Shown: piece by piece, positions 35,921 to 45,205 of the stretch
Layout: each line of letters opens with the position of its first letter
Numbering within the stretch: position 1 is the stretch's first letter
The notes under the pieces: model-generated
What the model saw: the letters and a program-made list of their open reading frames with translations, nothing else
Database searches by the model: none
What the model was told of the DNA's origin: nothing
Position numbers and translations under genes: made by a program
NCBI RefSeq assembly: GCF_018860625.1
Contig: NZ_JAHKQB010000023.1
Coordinates: forward strand, 220,733-284,732
Reading direction: 5' to 3'
Source: Paracoccus sp. C2R09
Lineage (GTDB): Bacteria > Pseudomonadota > Alphaproteobacteria > Rhodobacterales > Rhodobacteraceae
Length of the DNA stretch: 64,000 bases

Positions 35921-37309
35921 TCAGATCTCGACGATCTTTCCGGGGTTCATGATGTTCAGCGGGTCGATGCTGCGCTTGATCTGGGCCATCAGGTCAAACC
36001 CTTCGCCATGTTCGGCGCGCATATAGGCGATCTTGCCCGAACCCACGCCATGTTCCCCCGTTACCGTGCCGCCCAGTTCCAACGAGACCATGTTGACCTG
36101 GCCCGCAAGCGCCTTGGCGCGGGACAACTGGTCCGGGTCGTCCTGATCGATCAGGATCGACAGGTGGAAATTGCCGTCGCCCACATGCCCGACCAGCGGC
36201 GCCGTCAGGCCGGAGGCCGCGATCAGTTCCTTGGTCCGGGCGATGCATTCCGCCAGGGCCGAGATCGGGACGCAGCAATCGGTCAGCACGGCCGCGCAGC
36301 CCGGCGCCAGCGCCTTGGCGGCGTAATAGGCGTTGTGACGCGCCTCCCACAGGCGGGTGCGATCCTCGGTCCTCGTGGCGGTGCGAAATCGGGATGCGCC
36401 GAATTCCCCGGCGATCGCCTCGAAGCTTTCGACCTGTTCGGCGACGCCCGCCTCGGTGCCGTGGAATTCGAGGAACAGGTGCGGCTTCTCGGGCAGTTCC
36501 AGATCGGGGTTGTAGATGTTCATCCCCCGCATCTGCATTTCGTCCAGCAGCTCGATCCGGGCCATGGGCAGGCCGGACTGGATGGCCAGGATCACGGTGT
36601 CCACGGCCGCCTCGACGCTGTCGAAGGCGCAGGTGGCGGCCATGATCCGTTCGGGCGTCCCGAACAGGCGCACCGTCAGTTCGGTGATCACCCCGAGCGT
36701 CCCCTCGGACCCCACGAACAGCCGCGTCAGGTCGTACCCGGCCGAGGATTTGCGCGCCCGGCTGCCGGTCCGCACGACGCGCCCGTCGGGCAGGACCACC
36801 GTCAGCGCCATCACGTTTTCCCGCATGGTGCCATAGCGCACGGCATTCGTCCCCGAGGCCCGCGTCGCGGCCATCCCCCCAAGGGTGGCATCCGCGCCGG
36901 GATCCACCGTGAACATCAGCCCCGTCGCGCGCAGTTCGGCATTCAGCTGCGTCCGCGTGACGCCCGGCTGGACCACCGCATCCAGATCGCGTTCGTTGAT
37001 GGCGATGATCGCGTTCATCTGGCTCAGGTCGATGCTGACGCCGCCCTGCAGCGGAACGACATGACCCTCGAGCGACGATCCGATGCCGAAGGGCACCACC
37101 GGGCAGCGATGCCTGGAACAAATGCGCATGATCTCGGAGACTTCCTCGGTCGAGCGCGGGAAGACCACCGCATCGGGCAGATGCGGCACCGCATAGGCCT
37201 GATCGCGCCCATGCAGATCGCGGATCGAATCCCCCGTGCTGAAACGATCGCCCAGGGCTGCGCGAAGTTCGTCCAATGCGTCCTGATGGTCTGCGGTTCC
37301 GGTGGTCAT
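35921..37309 (-). CDS. FAD-linked oxidase (D-lactate/glycolate oxidase type)
   Basis: This 462-aa protein has an N-terminal PCMH-type FAD-binding domain (about 35-215; VVPFGIGSSLEGHVVPLQGG and the downstream GATLGGMAATRASGTNAVRYG) and a C-terminal substrate domain ending in HVGDGNFH and GTVTGEHGVGSGK. It is in the D-lactate dehydrogenase (cytochrome)/GlcD family. ATG 37309 has AAGGAG 9 bp upstream. It probably passes electrons to the respiratory chain. The substrate could be D-lactate, glycolate or another 2-hydroxyacid. Confidence 0.88.
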   Translation of the reverse strand: MTTGTADHQDALDELRAALGDRFSTGDSIRDLHGRDQAYAVPHLPDAVVFPRSTEEVSEIMRICSRHRCPVVPFGIGSSLEGHVVPLQGGVSIDLSQMNAIIAINERDLDAVVQPGVTRTQLNAELRATGLMFTVDPGADATLGGMAATRASGTNAVRYGTMRENVMALTVVLPDGRVVRTGSRARKSSAGYDLTRLFVGSEGTLGVITELTVRLFGTPERIMAATCAFDSVEAAVDTVILAIQSGLPMARIELLDEMQMRGMNIYNPDLELPEKPHLFLEFHGTEAGVAEQVESFEAIAGEFGASRFRTATRTEDRTRLWEARHNAYYAAKALAPGCAAVLTDCCVPISALAECIARTKELIAASGLTAPLVGHVGDGNFHLSILIDQDDPDQLSRAKALAGQVNMVSLELGGTVTGEHGVGSGKIAYMRAEHGEGFDLMAQIKRSIDPLNIMNPGKIVEI

Positions 37310-37408
37310 GGTGCTTTTCTCCTTGGTCGCCTGTCGCGGCTGGTTCACGCGACGTGCGCGACAGGTAGAGATCGCTTGGCCACCGGATGCAAGCCCGGTC
37401 TGGGCCTG

Positions 37409-38350
37409 TCAGACCACGGGACCGAGCTGGCGGGCGTCCCGCCGCAGATCGCCCTGCCGATCCGGAACGCGGCGGGTGGCATGGACCACCAGCCCATGGA
37501 TCGGGCGCCCGCGATCCTGTCGCAGGATGGCGGGGGTCAGCCGGGCCTCGAAGCCCGCCCGGTCCAGCAGATCGGCCAGGTGGGGGGCGGCATGGGCAAA
37601 GCGGCGGCTGGGGCGCAGGACATAGGCCTCGGGGCCGTCATGGGCCTCGACCGTGAAGGCGAAACGCCCGCCCGGACGCAGCGCCGATGCGACCCAGCCC
37701 ACGATCTGTTCCAGCGCCCCCAGATAGGCGAAGACATCCGCGGCGGTGATCAGATCCCAGGCATCGCATTGCGGATCCAGCGCGGACAGATCGGCCTTGC
37801 GCAGATCGTCATAGATGTCCTTCGCGGCCGCTTCCCGCAGCATCTCGGCCGAGATGTCCCAGCCTTCCAGCCATTGGCAACCGCGCAGATGGATGCCCAT
37901 CAACCCGGTGCCGCAGCCAAGGTCCAGAACCCGCCCGAGCGGTCCGGACAACCCCTGCGCCAGCAGTTCGGGCGCGCGGTAATCCAGCCTGTCCACCAGC
38001 GATTCCTCGAAGCCCGCCGCATATTGATCGAACAGCGTTTCCACGAAGGCCGACGGCATGCTGTCGGCCAGCGACCGTCCCCGCAGCAGGTCGAGGCACA
38101 GCGCCGCGCCCAGCCGGTCCTCGGGGTCCAGCCGCAGCGCGGTCTCGAACGCCTCGCGGGCGGCGGGCAGATCGGCCTTCATGCGGATCTCGCCCAGGCG
38201 GAACCAGCCCGCGACCCAGTCGGGCCGCAGGTCCAGCGCCTGAAGATAGATTTCGGAGGCTGCCACGGGGTCGCCCGGCAGCAGGGCTTCGGCATATTCG
38301 GCACGGCGATCGGCGATGAGATCGCCCGACGACAACGAAAGGAACGACAT
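37409..38350 (-). CDS. TPR-containing SAM-dependent methyltransferase
   Basis: This 313-aa protein starts with two TPR-like helical pairs (about 15-90) followed by a class I methyltransferase domain. The SAM motif I is VLDLGCGTGLMGIHL, and the acidic loop is in WEGWDISAEML (read as LEGWDIS). Start ATG 38350 is chosen because upstream in-frame codons lie in an intergenic hairpin-rich segment. The substrate is unknown; TPRs suggest a protein partner or target. Confidence 0.8.
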   Translation of the reverse strand: MSFLSLSSGDLIADRRAEYAEALLPGDPVAASEIYLQALDLRPDWVAGWFRLGEIRMKADLPAAREAFETALRLDPEDRLGAALCLDLLRGRSLADSMPSAFVETLFDQYAAGFEESLVDRLDYRAPELLAQGLSGPLGRVLDLGCGTGLMGIHLRGCQWLEGWDISAEMLREAAAKDIYDDLRKADLSALDPQCDAWDLITAADVFAYLGALEQIVGWVASALRPGGRFAFTVEAHDGPEAYVLRPSRRFAHAAPHLADLLDRAGFEARLTPAILRQDRGRPIHGLVVHATRRVPDRQGDLRRDARQLGPVV

Positions 38351-38444
38351 GATGGGCTTTTCGGGAAAAGAGGCGGTCGTGACGTGACCGCCGATGCCGT
38401 TTATGCCGTTCCGGGGCGGCGTCAAGACGTGACGCACGGGCGCG

Positions 38445-39137
38445 TCAGCGGGCAGCACCCGGCGGCAGGTTCGCCCCGACCGAGGCGAGGTGATCGCGCA
38501 TCAGGCGGACCGCCGTATCCGGGCGGCGACCCTCGATCGCGCCGATGATCGCATCATGCTGGGGGAAAGCGAAATGGTCCTGCGGAGGGCGGGTGGACCG
38601 GCGCTCGACATTCCACAGGACCGCGCGCTTGACGGTGTTGATCTCGTTGAACAGGTGCATCAGCAGCTTGTTGTGGGCCGCCTGCGCGATGGCGTTGTGC
38701 AGGTTCGTGTCGGCAGCCTCGTACATGCGCCAATCGGCGGCCCGTCTTGCCCGTTCGGCCCAGTGGCGCAGCCTGTCGTGATCCTGCACCGTGGAATGCA
38801 GGGCGGCCAGTCGCGCGATCTCGGGTTCGATCGCCATGCGCGCTTCCAGCAGCTGCACCGGGCGGGCAAGGTCGCGCAGATAGGCCAGATCGCCCAGGTT
38901 GTGGACCGGACGCGCCCCGAGGAAAGTGCCCCGCCCGACATGCCGCCAGATGAGGCCGTCCCCCTCCAGCACCTGGAGCGCCTTGCGCAGTTCTGCCCGC
39001 GTGACGCCGAATTCGGCGACAAGCGCACGTTCGGGGGGCAGGCGGTCGCTGTGGGAAAAGCCCGCTTCGGCCAGGAACTCCCGCAGCCTGCGAACCAGAT
39101 CGGCGGTTTGCCCTGATGCTTCGCCCAATCCCGGCAT
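38445..39137 (-). CDS. GntR-family (FadR/FCD) regulator
   Basis: This 230-aa FCD-type GntR regulator has the winged helix EFGVTRAELRKALQVLEGDGL (about 48-68) and a helical FCD domain with conserved His residues (NLHNAIAQAAHN and later FAFPQHDAI). It is divergent from the FAH/ABC operon, with a perfect dyad ACCAAT/ATTGGT between them and an ATTGGT half at its own start. It most likely represses that operon until a sugar- or aromatic-acid-like effector appears. Confidence 0.85.
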   Translation of the reverse strand: MPGLGEASGQTADLVRRLREFLAEAGFSHSDRLPPERALVAEFGVTRAELRKALQVLEGDGLIWRHVGRGTFLGARPVHNLGDLAYLRDLARPVQLLEARMAIEPEIARLAALHSTVQDHDRLRHWAERARRAADWRMYEAADTNLHNAIAQAAHNKLLMHLFNEINTVKRAVLWNVERRSTRPPQDHFAFPQHDAIIGAIEGRRPDTAVRLMRDHLASVGANLPPGAAR

Positions 39138-39202
39138 TGGTCATATCCCCTAAATTCCTGCCGAAATGCGCAGTCCCCGCGTCATTCAGCCATTTCCTTG
39201 CG

Positions 39203-39220
39203 ACCAATGCAATGATTGGT
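39203..39220. promoter_or_regulatory. GntR operator dyad
   Basis: ACCAAT (39203-39208) and ATTGGT (39215-39220) form a perfect dyad with a 6-bp spacer. A further ATTGGT half lies at 39136-39141, over the start of the divergent gntR gene. FadR-type regulators bind TGGT/ACCA sites of this kind. Confidence 0.55.
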
Positions 39221-39285
39221 TTCAACACGACGGCCCCATGCGTGGCTAGGCTGTTCCCCAAGGACAGTTTGTTTGGGAGGACAGA

Positions 39286-40158
39286 ATGCGACTGGCGACA
39301 CTCAGGATCGGGCCGAAGACCGAAGGGGCCGTGATCGACGAGGATGGCAACGCCCATCTGATCGGCATGTCGGTCATCGATGCGGTCGCGGGCGGGCTGG
39401 CGAAGATCGGCGATATCTCGACCCTGCGCATGGTGCCCAGGGGCAGCTACAGCCTGGCGGCCCCGATCCCCGCACCGCCGAAGAACATCTTCTGCGTCGG
39501 GCGCAACTACATGGAACATATCGCCGAAGGCGACCGTGCGCAGAAACGCGACGTGGGCGTGACCGAGGTGCCGGTCTTCTTCACCAAGCCCCCGACCGCG
39601 ATCACCGAGCCCGACGGGGCGATCCCGATCTTTCCGCATGTCTCGACCAATATCGACTACGAGGTCGAGCTGGCGGTGATCATCGGCAAGACCGGGCGCG
39701 ACATTCCCGCGGAACGCGCGATGGAGCATGTCTTCGGATACACGATCCTGAACGACATTAGCGCGCGCGATGTCCAGCGTCTGCATGGTGGCCAGTATTT
39801 CAAGGGCAAGGGGCTGGACGGCTCGGCCCCGATGGGCCCCTGGATCGTCACCGCCGACCAGATCCCCGACCCCCATGCCCTGCAGATCCGCTGTTCGGTC
39901 AACGGAGAGGTCCGGCAGGACGGGAACACCCGCGACATGGTCTTCGACATCCCCACGCTCATCGCCTCGCTCTCGGCGGGGATGACGCTGGAACCGGGCG
40001 ACATCATCGCCACGGGCACGCCCTCGGGGGTCGGCTATGCGATGGAGCCGCCGCGATATCTGCGTGACGGCGACAGCGTCACCTGCGAGATCGAGGGCAT
40101 CGGACGTCTTGCCAACACCATGCGCGACGAGGGCCGCGCAAGGCTGAACGTCGCCTGA
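39286..40158 (+). CDS. fumarylacetoacetate hydrolase-family protein
   Basis: This 290-aa FAH-family enzyme has family motifs KNIFCVGRNYMEH (substrate and metal entry), NIDYEVELAVIIGK (metal-binding Glu residues), YTILNDISARDVQ and GDIIATGTPSGVGY. Members hydrolyse C-C bonds or act as decarboxylase/isomerases in aromatic or sugar-acid breakdown. It is the first gene of an operon with a NitT/TauT ABC transporter, suggesting the transporter brings in the substrate or its precursor. SD GGGAGG is well placed. Confidence 0.88.
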   Translation: MRLATLRIGPKTEGAVIDEDGNAHLIGMSVIDAVAGGLAKIGDISTLRMVPRGSYSLAAPIPAPPKNIFCVGRNYMEHIAEGDRAQKRDVGVTEVPVFFTKPPTAITEPDGAIPIFPHVSTNIDYEVELAVIIGKTGRDIPAERAMEHVFGYTILNDISARDVQRLHGGQYFKGKGLDGSAPMGPWIVTADQIPDPHALQIRCSVNGEVRQDGNTRDMVFDIPTLIASLSAGMTLEPGDIIATGTPSGVGYAMEPPRYLRDGDSVTCEIEGIGRLANTMRDEGRARLNVA

Positions 40159-40163
40159 CAGGC

Positions 40164-40200
40164 ACCGCCCCGACGCGCGGAGGAGGCGCGGACGGGCGGT
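40164..40200 (+). promoter_or_regulatory. intercistronic hairpin with GGAGGAG loop
   Basis: ACCGCCC (40164-40170) pairs with GGGCGGT (40194-40200), and CGCGC (40174-40178) with GCGCG (40186-40190). The loop contains GGAGGAG. It resembles the matB-madL hairpin and also separates an enzyme gene from transport genes. Confidence 0.5.
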
Positions 40201-40226
40201 CATCATCAACGAATGGGAGGAAGAAC

Positions 40227-41246
40227 ATGTTTGCCAGAAAGATGCTCGGCACCGCCGCCGCCATCGGGATGATCGCGGCTTCGGCCTCGGTCGCGATGGC
40301 CCAGGACCTGCAGCAGATCACCTTTGCGCAACCAAGCGCGTCGGCCATCAACTCGTTTCCCGTCTTCATCGCCATGGGCGAGGGTTATTTCGAGGATGAG
40401 GGTCTGGACGTCCAGGTCGAGACGGTGAACGGATCGGGCGCGGTCCTTCAGGCGCTGGCGGCGGGTCAGGCCGAATTCGGGCGCCCCGGCCCCGGGCCGC
40501 TGCTGACGGCACGGTCCCGCGGGGTCGATGCGGTCTTCGTCTACAACACCGCCGCACGCGCGAATTTCGGCCTGATGGTGCAGGAGGACAGCACGTTCCA
40601 GACGCCCGAGGATCTGTCGGGTCAGGTGATCGGCACCGGCACCGCCGATGGCGCCGAAGTGGGCTTTGCCCGCAATGTCATGAGCGGGTCCGGCCTCGAG
40701 GCGGGCGAGGATTACACGCTGATGACCGTGGGCGACGGCGGTCCCGCGACGGCGGCCTTTTTGCGCAACGAGATCTCGGCCTATTCGGCATCGGTCGCGG
40801 ATGCCGCCGTGCTGGTCCAGCGCGGCGTGGCCCTGCGCGACGTGACCCCTGACGAATTCGCCCGCTTCTTCGGCAACGGCATCGTTACCATGAACGAGAC
40901 GATCCAGTCCGATCCCGAACTGGTCGAGAAGTTCCTGCGCGGCGTCCATCGCGGGATGATCTTCGCCATGGACGAGGCCAACCGCGAGGCCAGCCTCGAC
41001 CATTTCGCCGCTGGTTTCCCGCAAGAGATCGAGGATCGCGACTTCGCCTCGGCGCTGTTCACCGCCGTCCGGTCGAAATCCGTGCCGGTCGATCCGGAAT
41101 CCAGCATGGGCTATATCCCGCCCGCCGTCTGGGCCGAATGGCAGGACAGCCTGATCGCCAATGGCGACCTGTCCGCACCGCTGGACGATCTGGATGCCGC
41201 CTTCACCAACGAATTCGTGGACAAGATCAGCGCGGAGTTCGAGTGA
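40227..41246 (+). CDS. ABC transporter substrate-binding protein (NitT/TauT)
   Basis: This 339-aa periplasmic protein has a signal peptide (about 1-25, IGMIAASASVAMA) and the NitT/TauT-type fold (ITFAQPSASAINSFPVFIA, GEGYFEDEGLDVQVETV). Related proteins bind sulfonates, pyrimidine precursors or aromatic compounds. The ATPase gene starts inside its stop codon (ATGA overlap), so they are coupled. The substrate is unknown. Confidence 0.9.
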   Translation: MFARKMLGTAAAIGMIAASASVAMAQDLQQITFAQPSASAINSFPVFIAMGEGYFEDEGLDVQVETVNGSGAVLQALAAGQAEFGRPGPGPLLTARSRGVDAVFVYNTAARANFGLMVQEDSTFQTPEDLSGQVIGTGTADGAEVGFARNVMSGSGLEAGEDYTLMTVGDGGPATAAFLRNEISAYSASVADAAVLVQRGVALRDVTPDEFARFFGNGIVTMNETIQSDPELVEKFLRGVHRGMIFAMDEANREASLDHFAAGFPQEIEDRDFASALFTAVRSKSVPVDPESSMGYIPPAVWAEWQDSLIANGDLSAPLDDLDAAFTNEFVDKISAEFE

Positions 41247-42058
41247 TGGCGGCGCTGGCAAGGAAGGTTGAACCCATCCGCGGATCGTCCGACGCCGAGA
41301 CGGTCTACGAGCTGACGGGCGTCGGCAAGACCTATGCCCGCAACCGCGTCCGCGCGCTGGAGGGGATATCGCTGTCGCTGCAGCGGGGCAGCTTCTCGTC
41401 GGTGATCGGGTCTTCGGGCTGCGGGAAATCGACGCTGCTCAAGATCATGTCGGGGCTGACCCCGCCATCGGCAGGACGGGTGACGATCAACGGCCAGCCC
41501 GTGATGGGTCCGCGCCGCGACATCGGGATGATGTTCCAGCACGCGACCCTGTTCCCCTGGCGGACCACGCTGGAGAACGTGCTGCTGCCCATCGAGATCC
41601 GCGACGGCAAGGCCGCGGCCCGCAAGGCGCGGGACCGGGGTGCCGACCTGCTGAAGCTGGTGGGACTCGAAGGGTTCGAGAACGTCTATCCCAACGAATT
41701 GTCGGGCGGCATGGCGCAGCGCGCGGCGATCTGCCGGATGCTGGTCACAGAACCCGACATGATCCTGCTGGACGAGCCTTTCTCGGCGCTTGACGAAATC
41801 TCGCGCGATTTCATGAACATGGAACTGCAGCGGATCTGCACGGAAACCAATGCCACGGCGTTCCTCGTGACCCATTCCATCGCCGAGGCCGTGATCCTGT
41901 CGGACCATGTCTATGTCATGGCGCCACGTCCGGGCCGCATCGCCGAGGTGATCGAGATCGACCTGCCCCGGCCCCGCACGCTGGACATGATCACCACGCC
42001 GCGCTTCGGCGCGCTGGTCGAACGCATCCGCACCCGTCTTGACCAGGGGGATTTCTGA
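41246..42058 (+). CDS. ABC transporter ATP-binding protein (NitT/TauT)
   Basis: This 270-aa ATPase has Walker A GSSGCGKST (55-63), signature ELSGGMAQRAAICR, Walker B MILLDEPFSALDE and the H-loop VTHSIAEAV. The signature has GM in place of the more usual GQ but keeps the LSGG core. It powers the transporter with the SBP and permease on either side and overlaps both by ATGA junctions. Confidence 0.92.
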   Translation: MAALARKVEPIRGSSDAETVYELTGVGKTYARNRVRALEGISLSLQRGSFSSVIGSSGCGKSTLLKIMSGLTPPSAGRVTINGQPVMGPRRDIGMMFQHATLFPWRTTLENVLLPIEIRDGKAAARKARDRGADLLKLVGLEGFENVYPNELSGGMAQRAAICRMLVTEPDMILLDEPFSALDEISRDFMNMELQRICTETNATAFLVTHSIAEAVILSDHVYVMAPRPGRIAEVIEIDLPRPRTLDMITTPRFGALVERIRTRLDQGDF

Positions 42059-42900
42059 TGACCGAGACACATGCCCATCAGCCCGCCGACACGATCTGGC
42101 AGGAAAAGGTCAGCCTGCTGGACCAGATCCCGCGTGCTGTGCAGCTGGCCTTCGTGGCGATGGTCTTCATCGGCTTCTGGCAGCTGCTGACCATGTCGGA
42201 CCTCGTGCCGCCGATCATCCTGCCGACGCCGCTGGAGACCCTGAACGACATGATCTTCGTCGGGCGCAACATCCTGACGGGGGATTACATGGCGGTCTCG
42301 CTCTGGACCACGGTGCGGACGGTCCTTTACGGCTATGCGCTGGCGATCGCCATCGGGCTGACCCTTGGGATCGTCGTGGGCGAGACCTCTTTCGGGGAAC
42401 GTGCGATCATGCCCTATCTGGTGGCGATCGACACGATGCCCAAGGTGGCCTTCGCGCCCTTGTTCGTGGCCTGGCTGGGCTTCGACATCGACAGCAAGGT
42501 GGCGCTTGCGGCCTTCATCGCGACCTTCCCGATCGTGGTGGGCACCGCCGCGGGGCTGCATGCACCCGATGCGAATGCGCGGATGCTGTTCAAGACGATG
42601 GGGGCCACGCGGTGGCAGACGCTGGTGAAGATGAAGATCCCGACGGGCCTGCCTCAGATCTTCACGGGCCTGAAGATCGGATCGGTCGGCGTCATGGCCG
42701 GCGCCATCACCGGAGAGTTCCTGGGCGGCGGCAACGGCTTTGGTGAGCTGATCCGCGTCGCGGCATCCCAGTTGAACACGCCGCGGGTCTTCTCGCTGAT
42801 CCTCTATCTCAGCTTCATCGGGCTGGCGCTGTTCGCGGCGACGGCCTGGGCGCAGCGCGTGCTGATCTTCTGGCACAAGGAACGCGCGATGGGGGAATAG
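42058..42900 (+). CDS. ABC transporter permease (NitT/TauT)
   Basis: This 280-aa binding-protein-dependent permease has about six hydrophobic segments and the cytoplasmic EAA-like loop around KTMGATRWQTLVKMKIPTG (about 180-200), which contacts the ATPase. It is the last gene of the FAH/ABC operon and ends at a perfect hairpin. Confidence 0.9.
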   Translation: MTETHAHQPADTIWQEKVSLLDQIPRAVQLAFVAMVFIGFWQLLTMSDLVPPIILPTPLETLNDMIFVGRNILTGDYMAVSLWTTVRTVLYGYALAIAIGLTLGIVVGETSFGERAIMPYLVAIDTMPKVAFAPLFVAWLGFDIDSKVALAAFIATFPIVVGTAAGLHAPDANARMLFKTMGATRWQTLVKMKIPTGLPQIFTGLKIGSVGVMAGAITGEFLGGGNGFGELIRVAASQLNTPRVFSLILYLSFIGLALFAATAWAQRVLIFWHKERAMGE

Positions 42901-42907
42901 GCGATAT

Positions 42908-42934
42908 GCCCGGCGGGTCGATGACCCGCCGGGC
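42908..42934. terminator. bidirectional terminator
   Basis: GCCCGGCGGGTC (42908-42919) and GACCCGCCGGGC (42923-42934) are perfectly complementary with a GAT loop, between convergent operons. Confidence 0.75.
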
Positions 42935-42940
42935 GGGCGT

Positions 42941-44059
42941 TCAGTCGAGGTTGGTCCAGTTCCCTTCGGCGCGGATCAGCTCGATGATCTGCTGATACTG
43001 GGCCCCTTCGCGGAAGGTGGGGTAATCCTCGTGAGGCTCGCCCCGGATGTCGCGGGTGAATTCGCGGGCCAGATAGTGCCAGCACTGCTCGGTCTCGCCC
43101 TTGGTGTCGGGGATGCGGGCGGCGATGTCCTCCGGCAGTGGCAGTGCGTGCCACTTGCCCGATTTGTCGAACAGATGCAGCTGACCGCTGCCGTAATGCC
43201 CCTCGACATAGATCGCGCCCTCGCGCCCGTAGAAGACGATGTGATCCTCGTGGAAACGCGGCACCAGCCCGCCATGCCTGAACAGGACCGAGACGGGCTT
43301 CGACGCAAGCGCGCTTTCGATCCGGGCCATGACGGTATAGGACCATTCGACATTGCTTTCGCCCCATTCCAGCGTCGGATCGTTCAGATCCTTGGGCATG
43401 AAGTCGCGCCGGGTGGCGAAATTGTGGACGCCCTTCACGATGGGCGCGCGTTCCAGATCGTCGCGGACCTCGCCCATGACCGACAGGATGCGGTCGCCCA
43501 GCACCGACGCCACGATGGACAGGGTATGGGTGAAGTTGTTGTTCAGCCGTCCCCCGCCATCTTCGCGGCGGTGCGACCAGCCGAAGGGGATCCCGCGTTC
43601 CAGGTTGAAATGCGAGATGCATTCCACCTCGGTCGGCTCACCGATGGCACCTTGGGCCACCAGCTGCTTGGCATGCAGCACGCCGGGGGCATAGCGGAAG
43701 CTGGCGGCATAGGCGGTCTTGACGCCGGCCTTCTGCGCCAGGCGGTGCAGTTCGGCCGCCGTGTCGGCCGTCGCGGTCATGGGCTTGTCGCAGAAGACAT
43801 GCGCGCCATGCGCGATGGCTTGCTTGATCGGGTCGTAATGCGCCCCGCCCGGTGTCGCGATGGACACGATGTCGGGGTCGCAGATGCGCAGCGCCTCGGG
43901 CCAGTCGGTTCCGGCATGGGGGATGCCCAGCTTCTGCGCGATCTCGTCGACGACATGGGGGGTGCGCCCGACGATCCCCGCGATCTCGGCGCCGGCGGCG
44001 CGGAATGCCTGTGCGTGACCTTCGGCGGCAAAGCCCGTTCCTGCGATGAGTACCTTCAA
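42941..44059 (-). CDS. Gfo/Idh/MocA-family oxidoreductase (TTG start)
   Basis: This 372-aa NAD(P)-dependent sugar dehydrogenase has the N-terminal dinucleotide motif KVLIAGTGFAAEGHAQAF and the family-typical DKPMTATADTAAEL with catalytic lysine. No ATG lies at the right place. A TTG at 44059, preceded by AAGGGA 7 bp upstream, gives exactly the expected N terminus. It is the last gene of the LacI-controlled minus-strand operon and probably oxidises or reduces the sugar (acid) that the divergent transporter imports. Confidence 0.85.
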   Translation of the reverse strand: MKVLIAGTGFAAEGHAQAFRAAGAEIAGIVGRTPHVVDEIAQKLGIPHAGTDWPEALRICDPDIVSIATPGGAHYDPIKQAIAHGAHVFCDKPMTATADTAAELHRLAQKAGVKTAYAASFRYAPGVLHAKQLVAQGAIGEPTEVECISHFNLERGIPFGWSHRREDGGGRLNNNFTHTLSIVASVLGDRILSVMGEVRDDLERAPIVKGVHNFATRRDFMPKDLNDPTLEWGESNVEWSYTVMARIESALASKPVSVLFRHGGLVPRFHEDHIVFYGREGAIYVEGHYGSGQLHLFDKSGKWHALPLPEDIAARIPDTKGETEQCWHYLAREFTRDIRGEPHEDYPTFREGAQYQQIIELIRAEGNWTNLD

Positions 44060-44090
44060 TTCCGTTTCCCTTGCATTGTTGTCGTGGATG

Positions 44091-45161
44091 TCAGGCCCGC
44101 ATTCCGCTGGCCTTGTCGAAGACGTGGATCCGGTCGGGGTCGATCCCGACCTCGATCGCACTGCCCGCCTGCAGATCCAGCCCGCCTTCCAGGACGGCCA
44201 TCATCGAGATCCCGTCCATGTCGAAGGTGACATGCGTCTGCGCGCCGGTCGGTTCGACCAGCGTGATCCGACCCGGCAGCGATGCGCCGCCCGGTCCCAG
44301 TGCCAGGTGTTCGGGCCGCAGCCCCAGCACGACGGCCTGGCCCGCCTGCAGGCGGTGATCCGGCCCCAGTCGCAGCACCTGGCCATTGGCCAGCTGCGCC
44401 ATCGGCCCGGTATCGGACGGGACCACCGTCGCATCGATCATGTTCATCGAGGGCGTGCCGATGAAACCCGCAACGAACAGGTTGCGGGGCCGGTCGTAGA
44501 GCTCGATCGGGCGGCCCACCTGTTCGATGTTCCCGCCGCTGAGGATCACGACGCGGTCGGCCAGGGTCATCGCCTCGATCTGGTCATGGGTGACATAGAT
44601 CGAGGTCGTCCTGACCCGCTGGTGCAGCGTCTTGATCTCGGACCGCATCTGGACACGCAGTTTCGCGTCCAAGTTCGACAGCGGCTCGTCGAACAGGAAG
44701 GCCGCGGGGTCGCGCACGATGGCGCGGCCCATGGCGACGCGCTGACGCTGCCCGCCCGACAGCTGGCCGGGCTTGCGGTCCAGCAGCTTGTCCAGTTCCA
44801 GAAGGCGCGCGACCTCGGCCACCTTGGCGTCGATCTCTTTCCGGCGCAGCCCCGACAGCTTGAGGTTGAAGCCCATGTTCCGCGCCACCGTCATATGCGG
44901 ATAGAGCGCGTAGTTCTGGAACACCATCGCGATGTTGCGTTCCCGCGGGTTCATGTGGTTCACGACGCGCCCGTCGATGCGGATCTCTCCGTCGGTGGCG
45001 GGTTCCAGCCCCGAGATGATCCGCAGCAGGGTCGATTTCCCGCATCCCGACGGGCCGACCAGTGCCACGAATTCGCCGTCCTCGATATTCAGATCGACGC
45101 CGTGGATGACCTCGACCGCGCCGAAGGCCTTTCTCAGGCCGGTGATCTCAACTGAAGCCAT
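44091..45161 (-). CDS. sugar ABC transporter ATP-binding protein (UgpC/MalK type)
   Basis: This 356-aa ATPase has Walker A GPSGCGKST (36-44), signature LSGGQRQRVAMGRA, FLFDEPLSNLDAKLR, and the C-terminal TOBE regulatory domain of the CUT1 family. No permease or binding protein lies on this strand. Its likely partners are the CUT1 proteins encoded on the divergent arm (48361-51528), so the transporter is split across two LacI-linked operons. Confidence 0.93.
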   Translation of the reverse strand: MASVEITGLRKAFGAVEVIHGVDLNIEDGEFVALVGPSGCGKSTLLRIISGLEPATDGEIRIDGRVVNHMNPRERNIAMVFQNYALYPHMTVARNMGFNLKLSGLRRKEIDAKVAEVARLLELDKLLDRKPGQLSGGQRQRVAMGRAIVRDPAAFLFDEPLSNLDAKLRVQMRSEIKTLHQRVRTTSIYVTHDQIEAMTLADRVVILSGGNIEQVGRPIELYDRPRNLFVAGFIGTPSMNMIDATVVPSDTGPMAQLANGQVLRLGPDHRLQAGQAVVLGLRPEHLALGPGGASLPGRITLVEPTGAQTHVTFDMDGISMMAVLEGGLDLQAGSAIEVGIDPDRIHVFDKASGMRA

Positions 45162-45205
45162 CTTCCCCTCCCATGATGTTGCGATTGCCGCGCGGCCCGT
45201 CCTCC

